The translations under genes and the position numbers were made by a program. The notes under the pieces were generated by a model. That model had not been told where the DNA came from, made no database searches, and saw only the letters and a program-made list of their open reading frames with translations. A stretch of DNA of 64,000 nt from positions 18,656,182-18,720,181 of the forward strand of contig OY829330.1 in NCBI GenBank assembly GCA_963691655.1. The letters run 5' to 3'. Shown here piece after piece: positions 1 through 10,054 of the stretch; the first letter of the stretch is position 1, and the number at the start of each line of letters is the position of its first letter. The DNA comes from Toxonevra muliebris (taxonomy: Eukaryota > Arthropoda > Insecta > Diptera > Pallopteridae).

Positions 1-1190
1 TAGAAGTATTTAGAGGTAGATGCATTTTTTCAAAAAGTAGCAATTTTGAACTTTTAACAAGTAAGAAGAACTTTTTAGAGATGTATTTTTTGAAATGGGT
101 ACAAAAGAGAGAGTTAGTAATATATTATTAATACTGCTTTTATTACTTAGTGCTAAATTGTAAATTTTATTTATAATAAAAAAGTATAAGTAATGTTATT
201 TAAATTTGTTTTCTTTATAAGCAAACACCTTGAACATGTTAAGAGTTAAAAAATAATATAAAAAGCAGGAAATAATGCTCCTTATGTACATGCAGTACTA
301 GGCAAATTATTTTCTTATTAATTCTCACTTAAAAATTGAACTATAAAAATGCAACGCTGTTGCAAAAAGAAGAAAAGTATCAAAACAAATGTTTTTCCAA
401 TTGCCAAAGTTCCTCTTCTTCTTTATTCTTCTGCCATGGGTATAAGGCTGCTTTAGCAGAAAAAATATGCAGTCAAAACAGCGAAAGATATTGGCGAGAT
501 CGAAATATGCAAAATATCAGTTGGGCGAGGAAGCTTATTGTCAACCTCTTTGCGTTTCAAATTGTCAACAAAATTCAAAAATGTTCAATAGCTAAGCTGC
601 CATGACGAGACGCCATTATCTTAAGACAAATGTCGTTGTGACTGCAAAATTTGTGCCCTATTTTCATCTACACATTGTATTGTGCCTCTGTTTTAGAGCT
701 TCCATACAATACGACGATCGTCCAGAACCAGCTTTAGCATGGGCTTGAAAAATGCTCCTTCCCCCTCGACCTCTCTCTATTATCTTACATCGTTTTGAAT
801 AAATTTCCAGAATCATGTATATTTTTAGATTCACTTTAACAAATTACAATCGTTTCTAGGCAGAAATAGTCGCCGTAACTGCGAGATCAAAATGGAACAC
901 TTTAATGCAAAATTTAAAGACCAAATCTGAAATATTTCCATTAATCATATACTTAAACTTATGTTGTAAATATAACAGAAACGGTCCAAAGGCAAAACGA
1001 AGCAATTATGGAAACTAAAGGAAAATAAAGATTGTACGTAAGCTTTAATTTATTTGCGATTGAGATTTTTCAGGCTTAGAAGATGAAAATACTTTTCAAC
1101 CCCTCCTTTTTAATAGCTCTTAAAAAATTCCAGATTTAAATCATTGAAAGAAATATATTTTGTTATCATTGATAACAAAAATAAATATCA
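1..1190. other. AT-rich stretch without a supportable gene
   Basis: No convincing coding exon, splice-bounded frame or terminal inverted repeat was found. The one longer open frame (336-605) lacks coding character and does not resemble a known protein. Confidence 0.5.
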
Positions 1191-1200
1191 AAAATGAGTA

Positions 1201-1589
1201 AAAATATTTTCATCAAAGAGTCGTTTTCAATGTCAATTGGAATTCAAAGCTCGATTAGCTGTAAAACAACTTATTAGAAACCAAAATAATAACAATTTTG
1301 AAACTGTGTTAGCCAAAGACATAATTTTACAATTTAATTTGGACGGAACACATGGCAAGGAGTGCCTTAAAGATTTTAATAATGTGTATGAAGTACTAAA
1401 GGGTAAGTTGCTTAAATGTGAATTTATTTCAATAACCTTTTAATTCTATATTCTTTTTTGTAAATTGCAGAAACCATCGAAGCAGACTTTCGCGATAAAT
1501 CGTTACGAAAAGCTTTTCAGAAGTAGAAAAAGAGACACTTTCACAAAATATCTATGCCCCTGAAAAAGAAACCTAATGAAACAACTTAA
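1201..1589 (+). pseudogene. Two-exon gene fragment, DUF4806-like, copy 1 (nonsense mutation)
   Basis: Open frame from about 1201 to 1402 (core FETVLAKDIILQFNLDGTHG, then KECLKDFNNVYEVLK), a 68 bp GT-AG intron (donor GTAAGT at 1403, acceptor TTGCAG at 1469-1470), then exon 2 in frame (ETIEADFRDKSLRKAFQK) to a TAA at 1587-1589. A TAG at 1524-1526 interrupts exon 2; in the second copy at 3951-4166 this codon is TCG (Ser), so the stop is a mutation. The pattern of Leu/Trp-like aromatic, 'DG..GK.sL' and a basic tail resembles the C-terminal part of insect DUF4806 proteins, from memory and without a search. The start is not defined; an upstream exon or truncation is likely. Confidence 0.5.
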
Positions 1590-2335
1590 ATTTTTTATTT
1601 TATGAAATGTGATTTTTTTTAATTCTAACACGAAGTGTTCATTTTTATTTTATGTAATGTAATTATTGAAAAAAAAAAATTAAATAAAAATACCTTTTAT
1701 TTTTCAATTAAAGTCTATAGACAACTTGTTACAACACTGAAACATTTCGATTGGTTTGTACGGTTGAAGGTTAGGTTGGAGTGGCTGCCGTGAGACACAC
1801 TTAGGCCTGAACGGCTCACTGTGATAACACATAGTTAGACTTACAGTTTAACTCCAATTCCGAACGGCGGTGTGGCAATTTTTTATCGGCTTGGTAGTTT
1901 TGCCATTACCAACCAATGTGTGTACTTGTACACTATCTTATAATTCTCATACACTTCATATTGATAGTGAATATAAGAAAGTTATGAAAATTAACCACCA
2001 GATGAGGACGGGAATCGAACCCGAACCTCCCAGATGAAAGTCTTGTGCACCACCCACTAGACTATCGAGGTCGTCATTGGTTTGTAAACTCTTTAAAAAA
2101 ATATCTATATATAAACTAGTTGAAATTCGATTGGTGTATTAACAAATTCAAAAGCATCTATCTATAAACTAGTTGAAATTCGATTGGTTTACAAACTAAT
2201 CAAAAAATATCTTTCTACCAACTAGTTGAAAAGCCTGGATAATTGACTTGCGCCGAGGAAAAACACCAAATGTGGGACTAGTTATGGTGTCCACCAAACC
2301 AGTTGATTGACTAACTTTAAACCAGGTGGTTTCCC
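1390..2335 (+). repeat. Duplicated block, copy 1
   Basis: This interval matches 3945-4450 in the same orientation: gene fragment, GATTGGTTTGTAAACT, ACTAGTTGAAA motifs, and CACCAAATGTGGGACTAG...TTATGGTGTCCA. The SINE at 1761-2075 is inserted only in this copy. Within it, the segment CTATAAACTAGTTGAAATTC is present in tandem (about 2110-2215). Confidence 0.65.
1761..2075 (-). repeat. tRNA-derived SINE, copy 1
   Basis: On the minus strand the element starts GACGACCTCGATAG with a Pol III A box (TAGTCTAGTGG) and a perfect B box (GGTTCGATTCC), followed by a ~230 bp body ending CTCCAACCTAACC plus a short tail. It is flanked by an 11 bp direct repeat ATTGGTTTGTA at 1750-1760 and 2076-2086. The related block at about 4273 has this site uninterrupted (CGATTGGTTTGTAAACT), i.e. 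a paralogous empty site. Two further copies lie at 43710-43963 and 49265-49571. Confidence 0.85.
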
Positions 2336-2541
2336 TACAGGGTAGTGACTGAACGAAGAATTTATTGTTATAAAAAAACTTGTTTTTATTCGGCCCAACC
2401 CTTTAATGTTTTTTTTTTTTTCATAAAAAAATTATCATCAGTAATTCAAGATATATTTTTATTTCAATAAATTTGGTTTAACTTAAAAACAAATCATGAA
2501 TTTTCCCTCTGCATAACTTCTTAATAAAAATCCAAACTTAC

Positions 2542-2662
2542 TTTTCATTGTTATTGGTATCATAATCCGGTAAATAATTAGAATTTCCATAGAACATATA
2601 GTCATCACTATCATCATTGATTACAGATGTTGACTTCGATGGTTCTGGGGAATAATTAAAAT
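2542..2662 (-). CDS. Host gene, second coding exon (acidic, Tyr-rich)
   Basis: Minus-strand exon of 121 nt. It is preceded by a pyrimidine tract ending ...GTATTTTCAG (2663-2670 and upstream) and followed by a perfect donor GTAAGT (2541-2536). With one base from the upstream exon it reads 40 uninterrupted codons, beginning DFNYSPEPSK and ending in YLPDYDTNNNE with two bases left over (phase 2). Asp/Asn/Ser/Tyr dominate, including DDSDDYMFYG, a context like those around sulphated tyrosines (inference only). The reading frame is open only in the phase supplied by the exon at 44236-44383. The next exon should lie to the left of the window or in its first 2.5 kb; none was found there. No family is recognised. 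Confidence 0.65.
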
Positions 2663-2670
2663 CTGAAAAT

Positions 2671-3843
2671 ACAAAAAAATTTTATTATATCGTTTTTAAC
2701 TTATTTTTTATGGCTTCTACTAAACATGTGCCTAGTATTAGTTTCGTTAATAATTTTTTTTTATCATCTGGACAGGTGATTGGCTGCCATCTTTTTACGT
2801 TGCCACCAAACTAGTGAACGTGGGGGATTTGAATGTTTCATGTCATTACCCTCAACATGGAACTTTTTGTATATGTATTCGCCATTATGAACATCGTTAC
2901 TGCATTAATTGTGCTCTTTATTCAGCAGACTGACGATACACAGAAGGGATTACAGTAAAGGGGTTACGGTCAAGTGCAACACTGATAAATGCTAAACCAC
3001 ATAAGTGCATGGTGTCTTGAAGCCGTTAGCCTTTGTTATACTTTTACACGAAAAAATGCACGGTTAAGTGCAACACGCATAAATGCTAAAACCGCTTTAA
3101 TGTACTATTTTTTCAAACCTGAAAGTACTTTTTTAGTCCAACTTTGTATACATTAATGCACAACCCTGATACTACTTTTTGAGGCCAACTCTATAGAATA
3201 GAGAAAGAAAAGAGAAATGCAAAACTATTTTCCGTCTGGTTTTTAACCCATTTTCAACAAGTGGTCGAAAAATCGACCAGTGACTTTCGAATTTTCTGTA
3301 GGTTAACGGGAAATTGATATGCTTAACTTAGCAAACCACCAAATATGTTATCTTACACCTTTCTAAACTGAAATTATTTTTAGTTTGGGTCAGTTCGCAT
3401 TTTTACTAAATTTCGCATCATTACCCTTTTTGTTAAATGCATCTCTGAAATATTCCTCAATTCAAAATGTCGTCCAGAATTTTTTAATTGTTGTAAGCGC
3501 CTGGCTCGGTGTTCGATGAACACAAAACATTTTCTCCCGTGCACGGCCAAGGTGGTTACATTCAGCTCATTGTAGAGTTGTTTTTTGTCAAAATATACTC
3601 GTTTGTTTAATATTATTTTGTATGTAATGATACTGTTTTGTAAAATAACTTATTGCCACCCTGAATACTCTGCGTGCTCGGTGTAGAATACACAGAGCAT
3701 ATCGTGTTCGGTGTGAGAGTGAGTACACACTCTCTCTTTGTGTTCGGTTCAACAACAATTTCATGGTGTTCGCCGAGCATACTCGCAATATAACCACAGC
3801 CTAAGTGAAAGTTTTTTACATTTTAAAATCACACAATACAAGT
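2671..3843. other. Stretch without recognised gene
   Basis: AT-rich intronic DNA. From about 3500 to 3790 it holds several short repeats of the type CTCGGTGTTCG / GTGTTCGGTG in both orientations, giving small hairpins such as GTGTTCGATGAACAC. No terminal repeats or coding frame could be assigned. Confidence 0.4.
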
Positions 3844-3950
3844 ATGAGTAAACGAAATTTGAGGCGTTTAATTAAAAAAGAAAGAGATATTAATATTAAA
3901 AAATTACATGAAAATATTTAATTGATTTATTTAAAACTTATTATAATAAT

Positions 3951-4166
3951 ATATATGAAGTACTTAAAGTTAAGTTGCTTAAATGTGAATTTATTTCAAA
4001 TAATCTTTTAATTCTATATTCTTTTTTGTAAATTGCAGAAACCATCGAAGCAGATTATCACGATAAATCGTTAAGAAATCCTCTTCAGAAGTCGAAGAAG
4101 AAACACTTTCATAGAGTTTTTATGTCCTTGAAAAAGAAACCCAGATGCAATGAAACAAATGTTTAG
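3951..4166 (+). pseudogene. DUF4806-like gene fragment, copy 2 (splice donor lost)
   Basis: Homologous to 1390-1589: YEVLK end of exon 1, an intron ending ...TTTTTTGTAAATTGCAG at 4038, and an open exon 2 (ETIEADYHDKSLR..., then LQKSKKKHFHRVFMSLKKK) to TAG at 4164-4166. Exon 2 is intact here, but the donor reads AAAG|TTAAGT where copy 1 has GGTAAGT, so the GT is lost or moved. Most of exon 1 is missing. A short open frame MSKRNLRRLIKKERDINIKK starts at 3844, just upstream; its relation is unclear. The similarity with copy 1 continues beyond the genes to about 4450, so this is a block duplication. Confidence 0.5.
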
Positions 4167-4445
4167 TCCACAATATTTCATTTTTTATTAACGCAATCAA
4201 ATAAACTGATGAAATATAATTTGTTTTAATTCTAGCACGATTGTTTTAACTTTACATAGAAAACTGGAACAATCCGATTGGTTTGTAAACTATTTAAAAA
4301 TATCTATCTACCAACTAGTTGAAAAGATATGCAAGCCTGGACTATTGTTTTTCGCCTAGAACAATACAATGTTAAAGAAACCAATTTGCGTTGAGGAAAA
4401 CACCAAATGTGGGACTAGTTATGGTGTCCATCATTGATCGACTAA

Positions 4446-5122
4446 CTTTAACCCATTAAAGCCTGCCCATAGATCCCGCAGCACTATTTTCTTAAAAATC
4501 GTTGGAGATGTTCACATAGGCAAATTTATTCTACTGCTAAATTTCAGATTGGTAACTTCACACATTTCGGAGATTTGGAATGGGTATTTAAATACCCAAC
4601 CGGCTATTTTGGGTTCTTAGTGTACATGAAATTTTTTGTATGGCAGAATTCTTTTGTCATCTCTTCCGCGAAGTAAACAAATGAAAATGTTGGGTGTACA
4701 GATAGAGCGAGTCATCTAGTACAAATAATGACAAAACGTGCCCGTTTTTGCCAATGTGATGTCAAAACAGAGTTTGGTTAAAAAAATGGTGAAGCATTAC
4801 CGCATCCCAAAAAAAAGCTTTTTTGACTACCATAATGGAGTACAAGACCAACAAAAAAGGAAAAAAAATTAAATAATTTATTTGTTGAAATAATATTCTT
4901 TTTGTTTTTTTTAATTAATTTTTTTCAATAAAATTTTATAAAAACTTTTTTTTCATATTATTTGTACATTTTGTATGTACATTCTATTATGCGTTTTGCC
5001 GGTTGGATATTTAAATACCCAAATCAGGAAATTTCTGTAATCAATGATGGACACTGATGGGTAAAAAGCCATGACAATTTTCCCCTATTAAATTTTATTT
5101 TTATTTTAAGAAATGAAAAATA
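4446..5122. repeat. Possible piggyBac-type end and GGGTATTTAAATACCC repeats
   Basis: TTTAACCCATTAAAGCCTG at about 4445 resembles a piggyBac-type terminus at TTAA, but no matching right end was found. The palindrome GGGTATTTAAATACCC with CCGGC next to it occurs at 4582-4603, inverted at 4999-5020, and again at 5268-5290. Identity is uncertain. Confidence 0.35.
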
Positions 5123-5333
5123 TACCACGTTTTTCAAACGGACTAAAAAGTATAAAATAATTACTCTTGGCCCATACTGATTTATAAGCCCAATGCCTCT
5201 CATTGATTACAGAAAAAAATTCGCGATTCCCGAGCTAACCTAGTCTCTGGAGCCAATTTCCTGATTTGGGTATTTAAATACCCAACCGGCAAAAACTATT
5301 TTTTACTTTTTAGTCCGTTTTAAAAACATGGTA
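5123..5333. mobile_element. MITE with TACCACG terminal inverted repeats (copy 1)
   Basis: Left end TACCACGTTTTTCAAACGGAC, right end its imperfect inverse GTCCGTTTTAAAAACATGGTA, both flanked by TA. The same terminal repeat (about 35 bp, including CTAAAAAGTATAAAATAAT) bounds the element at 21349-21759. Small, no coding capacity; superfamily unproven, the TA flanks suggest Tc1/mariner-like mobilisation. Confidence 0.65.
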
Positions 5334-5734
5334 TATTAATTTTTTTTTTTTATTTAAATTATTATTTTCGGCTTTTTAGTCTTGTTTGTGTGAAATTTTT
5401 CACTCCCAATCCAACAACTATATAGGCATAAGCCCTTGTAAATTTTCCGTGTTGCACTGTGTAATCGATAACAATATAAGAAAAGTAGCTCAGTTTTATT
5501 TTTTTTTTTTAAATAAGATCACATAAAAATAATTAATTGTACTGAAAATCTTGCTTTTGTACTATTTGTGTATTTGTGAACCTCAAAGTGTACTGAAAAA
5601 ACTACGATCGTATCAAAAAACTAATTTGGGTTTGAGATCAACTGCCTTTATCAAATCTCCAACGTTAATTCCCAATAGCACTTCCATTGGAGTACTATAG
5701 CATTCTCAACAAAAAGGGCATTTTTTGTGTGATA

Positions 5735-6440
5735 ATAATTATAGTTTTTTAGGAGACTATGAAAATTAAATCTAGAGGTTAATTTTCAAAGTCATGACTT
5801 AAGTTCATTTCAATTTCGTTATTTGAAGTTATATATAAACAGGTTAATGAACAAATGTAGTCATCACAACAACAATGTATATAGAGACGGGCAAATCAGA
5901 CGGCCCTCATCAGTGATCTTAGTGATAGTTCTTAATCTTTCAATATCCTATATAAGCTACTAATATTTGAAATCATAACCCAGAATTACGGATTTGATTC
6001 CAAATATCTTCACTGAATTGAGATATTGAAAGAAACTACCACTACCGTTCTATACACTTCAACTTCTATACAACTTCAAATAACGAAATTGACATGAACT
6101 TAAGTCATGACTTTGAAAATTAACCTCTAGATTTAATTTTCATAGTCTCCTAAAAAACTATCATGAACTGATCGAATGGGGACCGTTCAGAAAAAATGAC
6201 ACCTAGAATCATTTTCTCACAAACACACACACTCTCCCATGTACTAGACTTTCAAATAACGAACTGTTATGCAGACTAGCTACAATGGTAGTGGTAGTTT
6301 CTTTCAATATCTCTATTCAGTGAAGATATTTGGAATTAAATCCGTAATTCTGGGTTATGATTTCAAATATTAGTAGCTTATATAGGATATTGAAAGATTA
6401 AGAACTATCACTAATATCACTGATGAGGAATTGTGGCGGA
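5735..6440. repeat. Interleaved foldback repeat, family F copy 1
   Basis: Two inverted pairs interlock. Arm A (about 5740-5835, AGGAGACTATGAAAATTAAA) is repeated inverted at about 6070-6165. Arm B (about 5907-6048, TCATCAGTGATCTTAGTGAT...) is repeated inverted at about 6285-6435. A further copy of the unit lies at 63505-63790. Compared with that copy, arm B at 5915 lacks a 22 bp piece (GTTTCGGAATCCGCC...) which the inverted arm at 6425 keeps. Confidence 0.65.
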
Positions 6441-6663
6441 TTCCGAAACGGCCAATAATTATAGTTATCAACTTGAGAAATTGTAGCTCTCAACTTGAGT
6501 TCTAACGTAATTCTCCAATTGGTTTCAAAGGAAATTTACAGTATTGCCATAAACAATAATTATTTCCATTTAATTGAAACACAAAAAATAAAAGGAAATT
6601 TTAAATGACTTTTTTATTTCTTCGCTTTTCAACTTCAAAAGCAACTTAAAATTTTAACAATTT

Positions 6664-6834
6664 CATATCACAAATTTTCCGCGATAAATTCCTTTTCTGA
6701 ATTATCTTCAATTTCCTCCTCGCTCATGTCAATATCACTTGGAAGTAAACAATTTTGGTTGGCAGTTGAAGTGGAAGGCTCTAGCATCCAAGTTTCAGCA
6801 GCTTTGAGCGCTCCGACAATAATTCCACTTCCTG
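6664..6834 (-). pseudogene. Unknown C-terminal exon-like frame
   Basis: On the minus strand a frame of about 58 codons reads ...AGSGIIVGALKAAETW, then MLEPSTSTANQNCLLPSD, and ends in an acidic tail (MSEEEIEDNSEKEF) with a stop near 6664. The acidic/Ser tail is typical of the ends of DNA-transposon proteins, but no family is recognised and no clear acceptor is seen. Could be chance. Confidence 0.25.
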
Positions 6835-6840
6835 CCTTAT

Positions 6841-8304
6841 TTCACATTTTAATTTTTTACTTTTATGCATTATTCTTACTTTTAAAATTAAAGTTTTTCG
6901 CAAAAATTATTTTCACTTCATTTTCTTCCTTTTTTCACTCACTTTTGTCGAAAAACATGTTATTTACAATCACTGCCAGATACCTATTTTTTGCAAATCC
7001 AATAGCAGTGTTGCCATAATAAAATATGTAAATATTTTCTCAAATATATCTCAACTCATTCTCAACTTGAAAGCGAATGTTGAGAAAAATATTTGATCTC
7101 GATTGGAGAATCATGTTTGATATCACCTTGAAAATTATAAATTTCTCAAAGGTTAGTGAATTTTTTTTGTGCTTGTTAAGGATAATTCTGTCTCTCATTT
7201 GTCTATATATGTGTGAATGTACCAGTGTTGTCAGACCGTTTGCTTCAGAAATCCCAAATTCATATGCGAAAATCACTATTTATTTCATTTCAAAATGTCA
7301 AAAATCCTTCGAAAAATCCCATTTAAATTATATTATAGAACACACTGTATATTACTCGTTTTTGAACTTTTCTTAACCATTTTTATACATCGTAACTACG
7401 AAAAATATACGATATCAGGATTGTTCGATTTAAAAGATACCGATTTTAAGACGAAAAATCTGGAAAAAAAAATCATTCCGTCAAGGCGCAGTAGTTCCCA
7501 CAAAGGAATCAATATTTTTGTTTACAAAGTCAGAATTATCCAGGCATACTATCAACTAGAAAATGTGTATGATTGTCCCCTGTAAGCGTGAAATTCTTGC
7601 TGTCAAGTGAGCGAATAATTACTATAAAAAAATAGGTTTGGGAATAGGACAGGATTTGACTAGATATGCTCTACAATACTGTTAAAGTCAAACTCATAAA
7701 TAATTTTTTCTCAACTCATAAATACTGTTTTGAAAATAAATAAATATTTGTTAATTGTGAATTATCTATACATTTATTAGCGTAACTTCAATTTTATTCC
7801 AGAATCTCCAGAAATGCTACACTATCATATTATATATCAATTTGAAGAGCTTGACGAGTAGATTAGCCAAAATTATCGGATTTAAAATCGATTTAGCCAA
7901 TTTCAAAATGTTAGCGTCGGAAGTTCTTTAAAATTCACTAATTGAACGAAGCATTGAATTCATCGTTGTAAAAATCATTGCTTAAGCTGGAGTAAATAAC
8001 AAATGAGAGAGAGAGAGAAAACATGTGTAACGGCATTTCTCAGAATTAACTAACGAATTATCTGCATACACAAATAATAAAACAAACACCAACGAATAGT
8101 TTGGTTCTCTTTTGATATTAGTTTTTTCATAAAGAGATTTCTTCCACAAAAAAAAATTAGCCCCAGTTACTTACCCGGGTCTTACCGGCTAGTTTTAATT
8201 GATACTAAAAATCCCGTTTTGATGTGTAAAATCCCTTTCGCTCTTCTGGGGTTAAAAAACTCCATATTATGGGCGAAATCCCACAATCTGACAGCACTAG
8301 TATG
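6841..8304. other. Intronic stretch with scattered repeat pieces
   Basis: About 7830-8160 shares sequence with 20190-20430 (GAAGCATTGAATTCATCGTTG, AATGAGAGAGAGAGA), and about 6465-6540 resembles 7030-7110 inverted (CTCAACTTGAGA, ATTCTCCAATTGG). Open frames at 7040-7585 overlap on both strands and lack coding character. Nothing else is supported. Confidence 0.4.
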
Positions 8305-8540
8305 CAGGGCGGATACAACGGGTGAGAATAGGGGGAATTCCCCCCAAAAGATTTTCAAACATTTAAAAATTTAATAACTTAAACAGGCAAAAAGGTGAAC
8401 ATAATTAGTTATTGTTGTTTTTAGTTATTACGATTTACTTTCAATTATAGGAATAATGAATAATCTTGCTCATTAAACCTCTTTCCTTCTCTATGGAAAT
8501 GTGCTGAAATAATAGTGATACCTAAACCAAATAAACCTGA

Positions 8541-9085
8541 AAACTCAGTGCCCTCATATAGACCTATAAGTTTCCTGGCAATATTCTCGAAAATATTCGA
8601 AGAAGTAGATTGCTAATAATACAAGAAAATGAGAATATAGTTCCGAATCTCCAATCGTCAAAAGCACGGTACTCCTGAGCAATATCATCAATATTGTCAC
8701 GGCTTTCTGGAACGCAAAAAATATTGCTCTGCCATATTTTTGGACATTCAAGAAGCGTTCGAAAAAGTTTGGCATCAAGGGCTGTTATACAAATTAAAAA
8801 ATTTACTTCCAGCTACATTTTATTTGGTCTTAATGTCCTATCATTCTATGTCAAAGTAAATGATGAAACAACAGCCAAATGTCAAGTGAAAGCAGGAGTA
8901 CCACAGGGCAGTGTTGTGGGTCCTGCTTTTTATTCGATTTTTACCTGCGACTTGCCTGAAACTGATGATGTTACTATAGCTACTTATCCAGACGATACTG
9001 CCATTTTAGCGTCAAATTAATCTCCTACAGAAGCTGCTAATCTAGTTCAGAAACAGATCGACGACGTTCAAAAATGGTTACTTCG
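8541..9085 (+). pseudogene. Jockey-like LINE reverse-transcriptase fragment inside hAT copy 1
   Basis: The open part at 8694-9020 includes the RT motifs AGVPQGSVVGPAFYSIFTCD (thumb-side of motif 4) and ATYPDDTAILA, a variant of the catalytic F/Y-x-DD box. The sequence continues past the stop as EAANLVQKQIDDVQKWLLRG (9021-9090). Upstream frame-shifted pieces cover the preceding RT palm. It closely resembles the RT of the Jockey-type LINE at 27-29.7 kb (TGVPQGSVLGP, FADDTAIL). No endonuclease or gag is present, and it shares the element's boundaries in both copies, so it was captured before the element moved. Non-functional. Confidence 0.75.
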
Positions 9086-9145
9086 TGGATGAGTGCTTGA
9101 TTGGAGTTCCATCTGCCTCAGGTTCGATTCCCAGATGGAGTTAAA
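9086..9145 (+). repeat. tRNA-like segment with B box in hAT copy 1
   Basis: GTGGATGAGTGCTTGATTGG followed after about 15 nt by GGTTCGATTCCCAGA: a perfect Pol III B box (GGTTCGATTCC) with a weak A-box-like segment upstream. It abuts the LINE RT fragment directly. The same join occurs in the inverted copy (about 11955-12030). It is not a functional tRNA gene as no cloverleaf closes. Confidence 0.5.
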
Positions 9146-9721
9146 TTCTTAAAAATTCGAATAAAATGGATCATTTCGGTGATTTAGTTCTTAAATACGT
9201 GACCCAAGTACCAGTTCAACGGGTTCTATTCTCAGGTAGAGAATTGAATCCACCAAAAAAAAAATTAAATCATAGGTTTCGGGTCGATATAAAGAAAATC
9301 CCAGATGGGAAAGAGAAAATTTGAATAAAGGGTAGGAATCAGCGACCTTAAATTATTCTTAAAATTCTACTAATTCTCGACCCATTATAAACCAATCTAA
9401 AACCGAAAACTGAATAAATGTATCCTATTGTTATATTTTCCACGATCCTTTACCTTGGAAATAGATCAAAGAAATTGTGAAATGCTTTGCTACAAGAACA
9501 AAATGCGTAACGTACCAGTGAATTTTCACATGGCCATACCTTTGAAATTGTTAGTTCTCGAAATAAAGTTTATGAATAAGCAAAAAAAAAACGATACACG
9601 AACGAGAAAAAAACGCTCCAGTCACGTTTTAGTTCATATGAGGAATTTTTATTTTTTATTTCTCCCCCCAAAAATGTTTCCTGTATCCGCCACTGATCTC
9701 ATTCTAAAATCTGATTGTAAT

Positions 9722-9880
9722 GCAAACTACATACGATACAAATTGTTGTACAACGCGTTGTACGTTGAGTTGAACTGCTTTTTCATATACACTTTCAACA
9801 CGTTATACAATGCGTTGTACAATTTAATTATTCCGTTGTTCTTCGTGTTGCAAACAACCTAGTGGAAAATGTATGAATTG
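9722..9880 (+). repeat. Repeat family E, copy 1 (GTACAACGCGTTGTAC)
   Basis: CTACATACGATACAAATTGT, GTACAACGCGTTGTAC and CTAGTGGAAAATGTATGAAT match 51084-51215 in order and orientation. It looks like the end of a DNA element with a palindromic subterminal motif. Coding capacity is not seen. Confidence 0.5.
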
Positions 9881-10054
9881 ATTGGGGTTTAAAGCAGTGT
9901 GGCCAACTCAGCGCTTTTCCCACTAAATTTAGTGCTTTTTGAAAATTAAAACGCGGAAAAAAGTGATTTAGCGGTCAGCGGGTTTTTTAAACGTGTTTTT
10001 CTAATTTAAAAGACACTAACTGCACCGCTAAATAATCCATTTCCTGAATAATCC

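Larger units (their letters stand above)
8305..9695 (+). mobile_element. Non-autonomous hAT-type element, copy 1
   Basis: Ends CAGGGCGGATACA... and ...TGTATCCGCCACTG, a hAT-style CAG...CTG terminus followed by G- and C-runs. Inside are a reverse-transcriptase fragment (about 8540-9090) and a tRNA-like B box. An inverted, nearly identical copy lies at 11470-12797; this copy has about 65-75 bp extra near 9325-9398. The flanking 8-mers CTAGTATG (left) and ATCTCATT (right) do not match each other, but each matches a flank of the other copy, as expected after inversion. Confidence 0.8.

Noticed and set aside
336..605. 89-codon frame near the window start
   Set aside because: No domain, no splice context and composition like the surrounding non-coding DNA.
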